DNA from: Candidatus Fermentibacterota bacterium
GTDB taxonomy: Bacteria > Fermentibacterota > Fermentibacteria > Fermentibacterales > Fermentibacteraceae
Direction of reading: 5' to 3'
Assembly (NCBI GenBank): GCA_002748705.1
Contig: PDSZ01000018.1
Coordinates: 103,611-167,610, forward strand
Length of the DNA stretch: 64,000 bases
This document shows positions 8,398-17,026 of this stretch, piece after piece (within the stretch, counting starts at the first letter, position 1; every line of letters begins with the position of its first letter). A model generated the notes under the pieces. It worked only from the letters and a program-made list of their open reading frames with translations, searched no databases and was not told the DNA's origin. The position numbers and the translations under genes were made by a program.

Positions 8398-8414
8398 GGG
8401 TTAACTGTTAACCC
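8398..8414. promoter_or_regulatory. 17-bp palindrome, possible operator
   Basis: GGGTTAAC-t-GTTAACCC is a perfect 8-bp inverted repeat around one base, 31 nt upstream of the - strand lipoprotein ATG, in the divergent region before the sugar-binding protein gene. Short symmetrical GTTAAC cores of this kind are typical of dimeric regulator sites, but the regulator is unknown and a clear -35/-10 pair was not found next to it. Confidence 0.45.
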
Positions 8415-8579
8415 TTAGAGATACTTATCGCGCTGCATCACAGGTTATGTGCGTGCATGCTGATTATAGCCATTTTCGCACCTGAAGGAAATCCCCTGAA
8501 GCCCTTCTTATTTCAGAGGCTGTAAGGGCATATATTACCCGTTATGCATTTTTCGATATTCCATTCACCGGATATTCAG

Positions 8580-9899
8580 ATGAAGGGAGCTGCTCTGAAA
8601 TACTCAGCTGCGGTCCTTGCAGGGCTTCTTATGCTGGCATCGTGCGGCGGCGGAAACTCAACAGGCGAAGGCCCTGTGCGAGTTGTTTTCTGGCACGCAA
8701 TGGGAGGGCCTCTGGGGGATATGCTGGAGGATACCCTTATCGCCCGTTTCAACAGTGAGAATCAGGACATAGAAATAGTGCCTGTCTGTATGGGGAACTA
8801 CAGAGCGCTGAGCCAGAAGATTATGGCAGGAGTAATGGCAGGTTCACCGCCGGTGATAGCACAGGCTTACGAAACATGGACAGCACAGCTCATAAGAGGC
8901 GAGGCCCTTGTTTCTCTTGATTCTCTCATGGCGGCAGACAGCGAATACACAACAGAGATGTGGAATGATTTTTTTCCTGTGTTTCAGGCCAACAATACCT
9001 TTGAAGGAGAAGTGTACAGCTTTCCTTTCAACAAGAGTGTACCTCTCATCTACTATAATGTCGAGCGTTTTGACAGTCTGGGAATCTCCCCTGCCCGCAC
9101 CTGGGAGGAACAGCGTAATCAGCTGAGAATGATGACACTGGATGGTAACAGTGATGGTGATATGCTTGATGAACAGGACAGATGGGGTACTGCATTCGGC
9201 ACATCGGTCTGGAATTTCGAGTGTCTTCTTGCCCAGGCAGGAGGTTCACTTCTCAACCATGATTCAACTGCCACAGCTTTTCATTCTTCAGAAGGCATAG
9301 AAGCGCTGAATTACATGATCACTCTTCTTTATCAGGATTCAACAGCTTATCTCACTAGCGGTTACGATCATCAGAAGGCTTTTGCTGAAGGGCGTGTTGC
9401 CCAGGTTCAGGGTTCTGTTACAAGCCTTGCATTCATGATAAGGGATATGGAGCGGCGTGCCGAAAGCGGTCTTTCAACCTTCACAATCGGTACTGCTCCC
9501 CTGCCTGCAGGGCGGGAACATGGAGTCTATATTGCAGGAACAAATGTGGTTCTTTTCCGTAATGAGGACCCTTCTGTTGTAGAGGCAGGATGGCGCTTCA
9601 TAAAATGGTTCACAAGGTCTGATATTCAGGCGGAGTGGTTTGCCGGCAGCGGATACCTTCCTGCCCGCGTCAGCAGCCTTGATGAACCGGCTCTTCAGGG
9701 AAAAATAGCGGAATATCCCGGTCTTCAGGGGGTGCTTGAGCAGTTGCATTACGCAGTTTTTGAGCCTCAGGTTACCGCCTGGTACGATGGCAGGGAATTC
9801 CTTTCGGAATCTGTTGAAATCGTATTGTATGGACGGATGTCTCCGGACGAAGCCCTTGCCAGGGCTGCAGGTCTGGCTGATGCAGGAATAGGCCATTAG
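8580..9899 (+). CDS. ABC-transporter extracellular sugar-binding lipoprotein (family 1)
   Basis: About 439 residues from ATG 8580, chosen because it gives a compact lipoprotein signal (KYSAAVLAGLLMLASC, lipobox LASC); an upstream in-frame ATG at 8544 would add 12 residues. The mature part opens with VRVVFWHAMGGPLGDMLEDTL, characteristic of family 1 solute-binding proteins such as UgpB/MalE-type receptors, and keeps the family pattern (ARFNSENQDIEIVPV; SFPFNKSVPLIYYN; GTAPLPAG; AGWRFIKW). It would capture a sugar or glycerol-phosphate ester for uptake. No permease or ATPase gene lies next to it, so the transporter partners are elsewhere. A TATATT at 8531-8536 may be its -10 element. Confidence 0.88.
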   Translation: MKGAALKYSAAVLAGLLMLASCGGGNSTGEGPVRVVFWHAMGGPLGDMLEDTLIARFNSENQDIEIVPVCMGNYRALSQKIMAGVMAGSPPVIAQAYETWTAQLIRGEALVSLDSLMAADSEYTTEMWNDFFPVFQANNTFEGEVYSFPFNKSVPLIYYNVERFDSLGISPARTWEEQRNQLRMMTLDGNSDGDMLDEQDRWGTAFGTSVWNFECLLAQAGGSLLNHDSTATAFHSSEGIEALNYMITLLYQDSTAYLTSGYDHQKAFAEGRVAQVQGSVTSLAFMIRDMERRAESGLSTFTIGTAPLPAGREHGVYIAGTNVVLFRNEDPSVVEAGWRFIKWFTRSDIQAEWFAGSGYLPARVSSLDEPALQGKIAEYPGLQGVLEQLHYAVFEPQVTAWYDGREFLSESVEIVLYGRMSPDEALARAAGLADAGIGH

Positions 9900-9957
9900 T
9901 GTCATACCTCGTGGCTTGAGGTCTGACAGAAACTGGTGGAAGGAAAAGGGAGGAACG

Positions 9958-10962
9958 ATGATAAAAGCTTTACTGCCGGTACTGCTTCTTGCAGGCTTTG
10001 CCGGTGCGCAGGTTCTCACTATTGCCGAGGCAAAGGTGGACAGCGACAATGACGGGAAGCCTGATCTTCTCGGGCAGATCGTCACAGTGAGCGGCATAGC
10101 AACCTGCGAAGCAACTCTGTTCTCCACAAGCGGAGTCAGCTTTTATGTGCAGGACGCCACAGCAGGAATCAATATCTATGCATACGAAGCTCCTCCAGGG
10201 CTGGCGCCTGGTGACCAGTATCTCATCACAGGAGAAATCAAGCAGTACAACGGGCTTACTGAACTATCTCCGGCATCAGTCAACGATTACGAGTTCGTCG
10301 GTTCCCCTGGAGTCCCTGCTCCTGTGCAGCTCCTGAGGAATCAGCCGGTTTCCGAACCTCTTGAGGGTATGCTTCTTGCAGTTGGAGATGAGGCTTTGCT
10401 CCAGTGGGTCACAGTTGCAACAGACCCTTCCTTCGCCGGCGGAGGATACAACTTTGATGTCTGGAATGGACAGACTGTGATTCCTGTCAGGGTTAACGGA
10501 ACCACAGATATAGATGTTACAGGGGTTGTTACCGGAACCAGACTGTTTCTTAAAGGTATTGGCGGACAGTACGATTCTGAAGAGCCCTATGATTCAGGCT
10601 ATCAGCTTCTTCCCAGGTATCAGAGCGATGTTGAGATATTCAATCCTTCAGTTAGCAACAATTTCCATCTGGATGTAGCCGGAAACCCGTTTGCTCCCTC
10701 AAAGGGAGAAAATATGTCCATAGAGTACGGCGGTCCTCAGGGTGTCCGTTTCAATCTTACAGTGTTTGACAGGGCAGGAAGGGATGTGGCTCATCTTGCG
10801 GTTAATTCCCCTGCAGGAGACATATTCTCCTGGGACGGCAGAGACGACTGGAATGAGTACCTTCCAATGGGCCAGTATGTTCTCTTCCTTGAAGCGGCAT
10901 ATCCTGATGGAGAGAGACTTACCACAACCGAGACCGTTGTAATAGCGGCTCCGCTTGAATAG
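9958..10962 (+). CDS. secreted OB-fold protein with FlgD-like C-terminal domain
   Basis: 334 residues from ATG 9958, which follows GGGAGGAACG and begins a clean signal peptide (IKALLPVLLLAGFAGAQ); the in-frame upstream start at 9916 lacks these. The N-terminal half (LLGQIVTVSGIATC...FYVQDATAGINIY...GDQYLITGEIKQYNGLTEL) resembles the OB-fold nucleic-acid-binding domain found in extracellular nucleases of the YhcR type. The C-terminal 90 residues (NPFAPSKGENMSIEY...FNLTVFDRAGRDV...SWDGRDDWNEYLPMGQYVLFLEA) form an FlgD/Ig-like module often seen at the end of secreted proteins in this lineage. No nuclease domain is present; role unknown. First gene of an envelope operon to about 18.8 kb. Confidence 0.75.
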   Translation: MIKALLPVLLLAGFAGAQVLTIAEAKVDSDNDGKPDLLGQIVTVSGIATCEATLFSTSGVSFYVQDATAGINIYAYEAPPGLAPGDQYLITGEIKQYNGLTELSPASVNDYEFVGSPGVPAPVQLLRNQPVSEPLEGMLLAVGDEALLQWVTVATDPSFAGGGYNFDVWNGQTVIPVRVNGTTDIDVTGVVTGTRLFLKGIGGQYDSEEPYDSGYQLLPRYQSDVEIFNPSVSNNFHLDVAGNPFAPSKGENMSIEYGGPQGVRFNLTVFDRAGRDVAHLAVNSPAGDIFSWDGRDDWNEYLPMGQYVLFLEAAYPDGERLTTTETVVIAAPLE

Positions 10963-10970
10963 GAGGGGAC

Positions 10971-11783
10971 ATGAGGACACTTAAAGCAGCAGTCCTTCTC
11001 TGTTTGGCATTGCCTGCTCTGGGAGCTTTTGAGGAGATGGAACTGGGCATTCCCGGCATGGCTATGGGAGGGACAGGTGTTGTTCTTGACGGGCTCCACG
11101 GAGTATTCTGGAATCCTGCGGCTTCCGCATCTATGGAAAGGGCAGGACTGACAGTTTCCGGCAAGCTCCCTTATACCGATTTTGATTTTGCAACGGCAGG
11201 AGTAGATGGCGGAACTCCCATAACAGAGAACTGGAACCTTGCAGGAAGCCTGAGATATTTCGGCGGCGACCTCTATTCAGAACAGATGCTTGCAGTTACC
11301 GCTGCAGGCAAGCTGACCAGAGACCTTTCCTTTGGAATACAGCCGGTAATTTCAATGGTAGGCATTGAAGACGGTGTGAGCAGTTACGGTTCAGCCATGG
11401 CTTTTTCGGTCAATGCAGGTTTCAGGGTTGAAATGTACGAAAGATGGGCCTTTGCGGCCTCTGTGAAGAACCCGTTTGAATCAAGAATCGGTGATTCAGA
11501 AGAGCATATGCATCGACAGATGGATGCAGGGGTCGCCTATGAACCTACAGCAGGTATGGTGACAGCTTTTGCCCTCTCCAGAGATTTCAGAGGAACGAGA
11601 GTAAGGGTAGGAGGGGCCCTTCCTCTGGGGTCGCTCACGGTTTACGCAGGTGCCCTGAGCGGTCCTGCTGTTTTTACCGGAGGGCTTTCTGCAGAGGTAA
11701 AGGGTATTGATTTCAGCTATGCGGCACAGACCCATCCTGAGCTTTCCCTCTCCCATGCATTCGGGGTGAACTATGCTTTCTAG
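10971..11783 (+). CDS. PorV/UPF0164-like outer-membrane protein
   Basis: 270 residues with a signal peptide (LLCLALPALG). Next comes the family-typical start of PorV/PorQ-like and FadL-related barrels: GIPGMAMGGTGVVLDGLHGVFWNPAA, here a signature of a plug-like N-terminal segment before the strands. The remainder shows regular beta-strand alternation and ends ...LSHAFGVNYAF with a terminal Phe typical of outer-membrane insertion. In Bacteroidetes PorV works with the type IX secretion machinery; whether it does so here is inference. It overlaps the next gene by 11 nt. Confidence 0.7.
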   Translation: MRTLKAAVLLCLALPALGAFEEMELGIPGMAMGGTGVVLDGLHGVFWNPAASASMERAGLTVSGKLPYTDFDFATAGVDGGTPITENWNLAGSLRYFGGDLYSEQMLAVTAAGKLTRDLSFGIQPVISMVGIEDGVSSYGSAMAFSVNAGFRVEMYERWAFAASVKNPFESRIGDSEEHMHRQMDAGVAYEPTAGMVTAFALSRDFRGTRVRVGGALPLGSLTVYAGALSGPAVFTGGLSAEVKGIDFSYAAQTHPELSLSHAFGVNYAF

Positions 11784-14205
11784 CCTGCTGATGATCTCAG
11801 TGCTGGCTGCAATACCTCCGGGATTCGATCTGAACTCAGCTTCGCTTCATGACCTTGAATCCCTTGAAGGGTTAACGGTTCAGCAGGCCGAAGTGCTCTA
11901 CACCTATATTCAGGACAATGGCGGTCTTGAGAACATATATCAGGTTCTTGAGCTTGAAGAGTTTTCGCCTGAAGACCTTCTCTGGCTCAGGGAGAACACC
12001 ATTGTGCTTCCTGTTCAGGCCGGCGATATATCTCCACAGGTGCTGGATGTTATGGAAAGACTGGCTGGAGAAGACGGCCCTGCCGATGCCGATGTGGAGT
12101 ACTGGGAAGACCTCCTGATAAGGCCAATGCCCATAAACAGTGCCCATTGGTGGGACTTGAGAAGCCTGGACAGGGTCAGTTTCATTGATGCAGCTTCAGT
12201 GGACAGCAGACTGAGAAAAATGGGCCCTGTTTCATCGGTGAGATCCCTGAACTCAACTGATAATCTAAGGTACTACGGTTACAGAAACATGAGAGACTTT
12301 GTCTCTGTTCGGGAACCGGACTATTCATCAACTGATCTGTTCGGAAACTACAGGTTTATCTATGAAGATATGGCTGGCAGGGATCATTACGATGACGGTC
12401 TTCAGCTTCACCTTTCAGAGACCAGGTCTGCAATCAGCGGCATTCTTCAAGGTGAATGGGAGCTTGCCTCCACTTCCATAGACAGTGCCGCTCTTGTGAA
12501 CAGGCTTCAGTCACAGTACGATCAGCTTCTCGGAGCAAGGAATGTGGCAGGATTTTCTCACAGGTTCCGCATGGGGGCCGGGGACAGGTACAGACTTGGC
12601 GCAAGGCTTTCCAGAGGCATGAACTCCCTTGCAGGCAGTGAACTGCTTCCTGGAATTGATGGGGGAATTAATGACAGGTTCGATGTGGGCAAGGCTTATC
12701 TCTCTTTTCAGGGCAACGGTATCTTCCGTCAGGTGATAGCCGGTAACTACAACCTTTCCCTGGCTCAGGGGCTGCTCATTGACAACTCAGACGAACTGAT
12801 GTACAGAAACACCTACAGAACCTGGGGGCTCAGGCCGGATCTCACCTCATCAAGGCAGCATGCCCTTATGGGTGGAGCTGCTCAGATCGAGGCAGGGCCT
12901 GTGCTGGCATACGCCTTCGGCTCCTACACCTCACGGGATGCCATTACCAATCTTGACGGTACGCCGAATGTGCTCTATCAGGGCAGGTACCGCACAGAGG
13001 AATACAGTGACATTCTGAAAGAGACCACAGTGGGAGGCTACGCCTTTTACGACATGGGAGACTATCTCCCTGTGGGAACAGCCATAGGTATGGGGGGAAT
13101 GGGTATTTTCTACAGTGACTCACTTAATCCTGCAACTTCCGGGCTGGATATTCCCACCGACGCATACAACTGGAACTGCCCTGAGTACGCCCATATGCCT
13201 TCAGGTGATAAGATCACCTACTTTGCAGGTGCTGCCCAGTCGGTGTTCAGAAACATGAGTGCAGAGGTTGAGGCTGTCAGGCAGGACAACGGAGCCTGGG
13301 CAACACTTGCCACTGCAGGCTGGCAGAACAACTGGTTCCATGTAACCGGTTCCTACAGAAAGTATGCCCTTGACTTCATGAACCCCTACAACCGCGGTTT
13401 CGCCGAGCAGCACAGGTTCGATGATACTGTATTTGAAAAACCCTACAGACTCACAGACCCTCTGGCCTCACAGCTTGCTGACCTTCCTGTTCCAAAACCT
13501 GAAGAAGGTGTTTATGTCGAGACAAGATTCCAGGTCAGCCGTCAGATAACATTCACAAGGGTATATCTGGATGTATGGCGTAACCTTGCCTATGACACAG
13601 AGAACCTTCGTTTTCAGGGGGAGATGGAATACAGGCCTGTATGGCCGGTACGGTTCAGACTCAAGTACAAGTTCCAGGACAAGCTTAATGCCAAGGACAT
13701 AGTTCCAACCAATTCCAGAACCCAGGAATACACATTCAGAACATTTACACTGCCCTATGGCGGAGACTACTTCAATGTGGAACTCAGGTACGGCAGTGTT
13801 GAACTCACTCCTAACCCGCTCTACGGTGACGACAGGAACATGAATGGAGGATACCTGGCATTCAGGTATGAACACGACTTCAACCGGGATCTTTCCATTC
13901 TCGGCGGGTCCACCCTCTGGACAACCAACGGCATGAGCCAGTGGGAGTTCGAGGATACAGGAATAGATTTTCTTGACGGAGACGGAACTAAGTTCTGGGT
14001 TACAGTGAAGAACACACTTTCCGACAACCTTCAGCTCAGGCTGAAGTTCCTCAGAAAGGACACATTCTTCCCCCATAACGGATTCTACAGACCGGACCCT
14101 GAGGATCAGTATCATTATCAGGGTGCTCCGGATGAAACAGTAAGAGACTTCGGTGACCATGTCACCGAGTACGGCATACGCTGCCAGCTTGATGTTCGCT
14201 GGTAG
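11773..14205 (+). CDS. helix-hairpin-helix domain outer-membrane barrel protein
   Basis: 810 residues. After a short signal peptide comes a ComEA-like helix-hairpin-helix region (FDLNSASLHDLESLEGLTVQQAEVLYTYI, residues ~18-75), and possibly a second degenerate copy near residues 110-150 (PINSAHWWDLRSLDRVSFIDAA). The remaining ~650 residues are Tyr/Arg-rich amphipathic strands ending CQLDVRW, as in large outer-membrane barrels. This architecture is recurrent in Bacteroidetes and related phyla and has no settled function. HhH domains usually bind DNA, so a role in surface DNA handling is possible but not shown. Start ATG overlaps the preceding gene. Confidence 0.75.
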   Translation: MLSSLLMISVLAAIPPGFDLNSASLHDLESLEGLTVQQAEVLYTYIQDNGGLENIYQVLELEEFSPEDLLWLRENTIVLPVQAGDISPQVLDVMERLAGEDGPADADVEYWEDLLIRPMPINSAHWWDLRSLDRVSFIDAASVDSRLRKMGPVSSVRSLNSTDNLRYYGYRNMRDFVSVREPDYSSTDLFGNYRFIYEDMAGRDHYDDGLQLHLSETRSAISGILQGEWELASTSIDSAALVNRLQSQYDQLLGARNVAGFSHRFRMGAGDRYRLGARLSRGMNSLAGSELLPGIDGGINDRFDVGKAYLSFQGNGIFRQVIAGNYNLSLAQGLLIDNSDELMYRNTYRTWGLRPDLTSSRQHALMGGAAQIEAGPVLAYAFGSYTSRDAITNLDGTPNVLYQGRYRTEEYSDILKETTVGGYAFYDMGDYLPVGTAIGMGGMGIFYSDSLNPATSGLDIPTDAYNWNCPEYAHMPSGDKITYFAGAAQSVFRNMSAEVEAVRQDNGAWATLATAGWQNNWFHVTGSYRKYALDFMNPYNRGFAEQHRFDDTVFEKPYRLTDPLASQLADLPVPKPEEGVYVETRFQVSRQITFTRVYLDVWRNLAYDTENLRFQGEMEYRPVWPVRFRLKYKFQDKLNAKDIVPTNSRTQEYTFRTFTLPYGGDYFNVELRYGSVELTPNPLYGDDRNMNGGYLAFRYEHDFNRDLSILGGSTLWTTNGMSQWEFEDTGIDFLDGDGTKFWVTVKNTLSDNLQLRLKFLRKDTFFPHNGFYRPDPEDQYHYQGAPDETVRDFGDHVTEYGIRCQLDVRW

Positions 14206-14217
14206 GCAGGAGGAGAG

Positions 14218-15408
14218 ATGGGAATTACAGCAGGCGCGATGATGATCGTTCTGGCCATCTCCGGCGGCCTTCCGGAGATCATGTGGATGGGGAATTCGGG
14301 AATGTCCGGTTCTGTGTCATCGGCTGGTATGGGCAACACATGGTTCGCAGATAATTCACCTCAGGGAGCCCTTGAGAATCCGGCTATGGCAGCTGAACTC
14401 TCTGAGGGGTTCTTCGCAGGAGTTACCGGTTATGTTGCTCTGGATATTGAGAAACGCACCAGAAGGGTCTACGACAGCTTCGGAGGTGTGGTAGGGGAAT
14501 CAGAGGATTCCTTTAACCAGAATTTCACGCCGTTCCCTGGAGGGGCAGCCCTCTCCTGGTCAGACGGAACATTTTCAGCAGCAGGCGGCTGGAGAGCTGT
14601 GGCCACCTTTGAATACAACTACAGCAAGGTTATCAATGACAACAATTATGTTGAGGTGGCCCAGGAGTTCCTTGAGTTTTCCGGCCTTCTCAATGAGTTT
14701 GCTCTCTCTGCAGCATGGGATTCAGGTAATACATTCTTCCTTGGTGCAGGGGGAGGTATTCTGACTGGTACCCGTTCGGCAGAATACTCAGTTGCTTTTG
14801 CAGACCCATCGGTAACGGATATTGACACAGATTCCCACACAGACATGTCCGGTTCCGTTGTAAGGGGTTCTGCAGGAGCAAGAGCAGGCAGGGTAACTGT
14901 TACAGCAGGAGTTGAGCAGGTTACCGGTATCAAGCTGGAGACAGGTGGAAGTGGAATCACAGGCACAGTCAGCAACGATGTTACTGTTCCGGTAAAGGTG
15001 AAAGCAGGAGCAGTATACACCCCTGGCAACAGGTTGATGAGCGTTTTCGCGGCAGACTTCTGGTGGTCCCCTACCTCATCGGTTGAGATTGATGATACCG
15101 ATGCAGGTCTGAGGAACTCATGGGGCTTCGGTGCAGGTGTAGAGAATACTCTTCCCGGCAATCTCATAGCCAGAGCCGGTTTTGAGTACGACAGTTCTCC
15201 CATCTCCTCTGCTCTGGACAGAATGGGGTTTACAGCCGGACTGGGCTGGATTCATGATGAACTGGCAGTGGATGCTGCTCTGGGATTTTCACCTGTTCGC
15301 TGGGATCAGCAGGCTGTGGAATGGCTTCCTGCGTTTATGCCGGCTGATACTCTGGTGGTGGAAGAGAGCCGAACCATACTCTCTCTGGGTCTGACCCGTA
15401 CATTCTAG
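14218..15408 (+). CDS. predicted outer-membrane beta-barrel protein (FadL/OmpP1-like)
   Basis: 396 residues preceded by AGGAGAG. The N-terminus is hydrophobic (TAGAMMIVLAISGG). It is followed by SSAGMGNTWFADNSPQGALENPAMAAELSEGFFAG, reminiscent of the start of FadL/OmpP1-type barrels where NPA marks the N-terminal plug. The rest has strong beta alternation and terminates with LSLGLTRTF (aromatic last residue). Third barrel in a row in this operon. Substrate unknown. Confidence 0.7.
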   Translation: MGITAGAMMIVLAISGGLPEIMWMGNSGMSGSVSSAGMGNTWFADNSPQGALENPAMAAELSEGFFAGVTGYVALDIEKRTRRVYDSFGGVVGESEDSFNQNFTPFPGGAALSWSDGTFSAAGGWRAVATFEYNYSKVINDNNYVEVAQEFLEFSGLLNEFALSAAWDSGNTFFLGAGGGILTGTRSAEYSVAFADPSVTDIDTDSHTDMSGSVVRGSAGARAGRVTVTAGVEQVTGIKLETGGSGITGTVSNDVTVPVKVKAGAVYTPGNRLMSVFAADFWWSPTSSVEIDDTDAGLRNSWGFGAGVENTLPGNLIARAGFEYDSSPISSALDRMGFTAGLGWIHDELAVDAALGFSPVRWDQQAVEWLPAFMPADTLVVEESRTILSLGLTRTF

Positions 15409-15421
15409 AAAGGACGGCAAG

Positions 15422-17023
15422 ATGCTGAGAACATTCACAGCGCTGCTGCTTGTCCTTGCTGCGGTGAGCAGCGGTGAAACAGTCTACCTGAATATTCTGC
15501 ACACCAATGATATTCACGGCGGAATCGCAGAAAGGGCGGCTACTTTCATGAACCCCGACTTCCCTCCTGGAATAGGCGGCGGCGCATGGATAGCAACCTA
15601 TGTGGACATGGTCAGGGAACAGTGCGCAGAATCAGGAGAGTACTGTCTTCTGATTGACTGCGGCGATTTCTGGCAGGGAACTCCTGTGGGAAACTACAAC
15701 TCAGGGGAGTTCATGATGGAGTGGATGAACTCCATGGACTACGACATGATGACCCTTGGCAACCACGATTTCGACCACGGAGCGGAAGTGGCCATTCGAA
15801 ACTCCGAGATGGCTGAATTTCCAGTTATCTGCACCAATTTCCTCACAACTGACGGTGAGATACCTGCTCCTATAGAGCCTTACATCTTTCAGGATATTGC
15901 CGGTCTGAATGTGGCATTCGTGGGAATAACAACTTCAGATACATACGGCCTGGTGGATCCTTCGCTTCTGGAAGGTTATGTGATAGCCGGAGAACTTCCC
16001 ATCGTTGAGGATGCCGTTCAGGAAGTAAGGGATATGGGAGCAGACCTGGTCTTCCTCGTCTCCCATCTTGGGCACCCACCTGATGCCGAGAGGTACACTG
16101 AAAGGGTTTTTGCAGCATGGGAAGAGGGGCACGAGTACGAAAAGAACTTTGCCTACAACTCTGCTGAACTTACCTGTATTGTACCAGACATTGATTTCAT
16201 CGTAAGCGGTCACACCCATGTTGCTCTGAAGCAGCCCTGGGTAAATCCTCTCACCCACACAATTGTGGTGCAGGGCTATGCCAACGGCACCGGTATCGGG
16301 CACATCAGAATAGCACTGGATACCGAGACAGGCTCCATTATCGGCTGGGACCTGCCGGACGGTGAGGAATATGTCAGTCTCATGCACGACAGGTTCTGGC
16401 CTGACATGGAGCAGGCAGAGCTTATTCAGGGTTTCAGGGAAATTGCTGAATACGGTATGGACAATGTTGTGGGAGAGGCAGTGTCGGAGATTCCAAGAGG
16501 TGGAGCTGAGCATCCTCTGGGAAGGCTGATGAGTGATGCTGTGCGTTCAGCCACAGGGGCTGATGTAGGTCTTCTGAACAGAGGCGGAATAAGGGCAGCT
16601 ATTCCCAGAGGCCCCATAACACCAAGGATTATCTACACCGCCATACCATTTGAAGAGGATCTTTACCTTCTGACAGTTACAGGGGAGGAACTCCTTGAGA
16701 TACTGGAAACAGGCATGCAGGGCAGAAGAAGGGATATGCAGATATCCGGTTTTACCTGTAACAGAAACCAGCTGAGCCCTGACGGCTCAAAGATAGAAGA
16801 GGCAATGGTAGGCGGTGTTCCCCTTGATCCTCAGGCCATATACACCCTTGCTACAACCGGCTACCTTGCACAGGGCAATGTGGGTTATGGAGTGATGCTT
16901 CAGCATGATCCTGAATTCACCGGCATTACCCTTCTTGATGCAGTTACCGATCACATTGCAGCGATTTCTCCAGTTGAACCTGATAACCTTACCAGGATTA
17001 TCTGGATAGAAGAGGAGCTGTAG
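15422..17023 (+). CDS. secreted 5'-nucleotidase/UDP-sugar hydrolase family protein
   Basis: 533 residues, standard for the two-domain family (UshA/YfkN-type). A signal peptide (TFTALLLVLAAVSSG) is followed by the metallophosphoesterase domain, with LHTNDIHGG (~27-34), DCGDFWQG, GNHDFDHG (~112-119), VSHLG and SGHTHVAL metal/active-site motifs. The C-terminal nucleotide-binding domain begins around residue 345 and includes GLLNRGGIRAAIPRGPIT. It would hydrolyse nucleotides or UDP-sugars in the periplasm or at the surface for salvage. Together with the nucleoside phosphorylase at 35.8 kb it suggests use of external nucleotides. Confidence 0.93.
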   Translation: MLRTFTALLLVLAAVSSGETVYLNILHTNDIHGGIAERAATFMNPDFPPGIGGGAWIATYVDMVREQCAESGEYCLLIDCGDFWQGTPVGNYNSGEFMMEWMNSMDYDMMTLGNHDFDHGAEVAIRNSEMAEFPVICTNFLTTDGEIPAPIEPYIFQDIAGLNVAFVGITTSDTYGLVDPSLLEGYVIAGELPIVEDAVQEVRDMGADLVFLVSHLGHPPDAERYTERVFAAWEEGHEYEKNFAYNSAELTCIVPDIDFIVSGHTHVALKQPWVNPLTHTIVVQGYANGTGIGHIRIALDTETGSIIGWDLPDGEEYVSLMHDRFWPDMEQAELIQGFREIAEYGMDNVVGEAVSEIPRGGAEHPLGRLMSDAVRSATGADVGLLNRGGIRAAIPRGPITPRIIYTAIPFEEDLYLLTVTGEELLEILETGMQGRRRDMQISGFTCNRNQLSPDGSKIEEAMVGGVPLDPQAIYTLATTGYLAQGNVGYGVMLQHDPEFTGITLLDAVTDHIAAISPVEPDNLTRIIWIEEEL

Positions 17024-17026
17024 CGG

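Noticed and set aside
13468..14160. 230-codon - strand frame inside the HhH barrel gene
   Set aside because: No ribosome site, no domain, fully inside a well-supported + gene.
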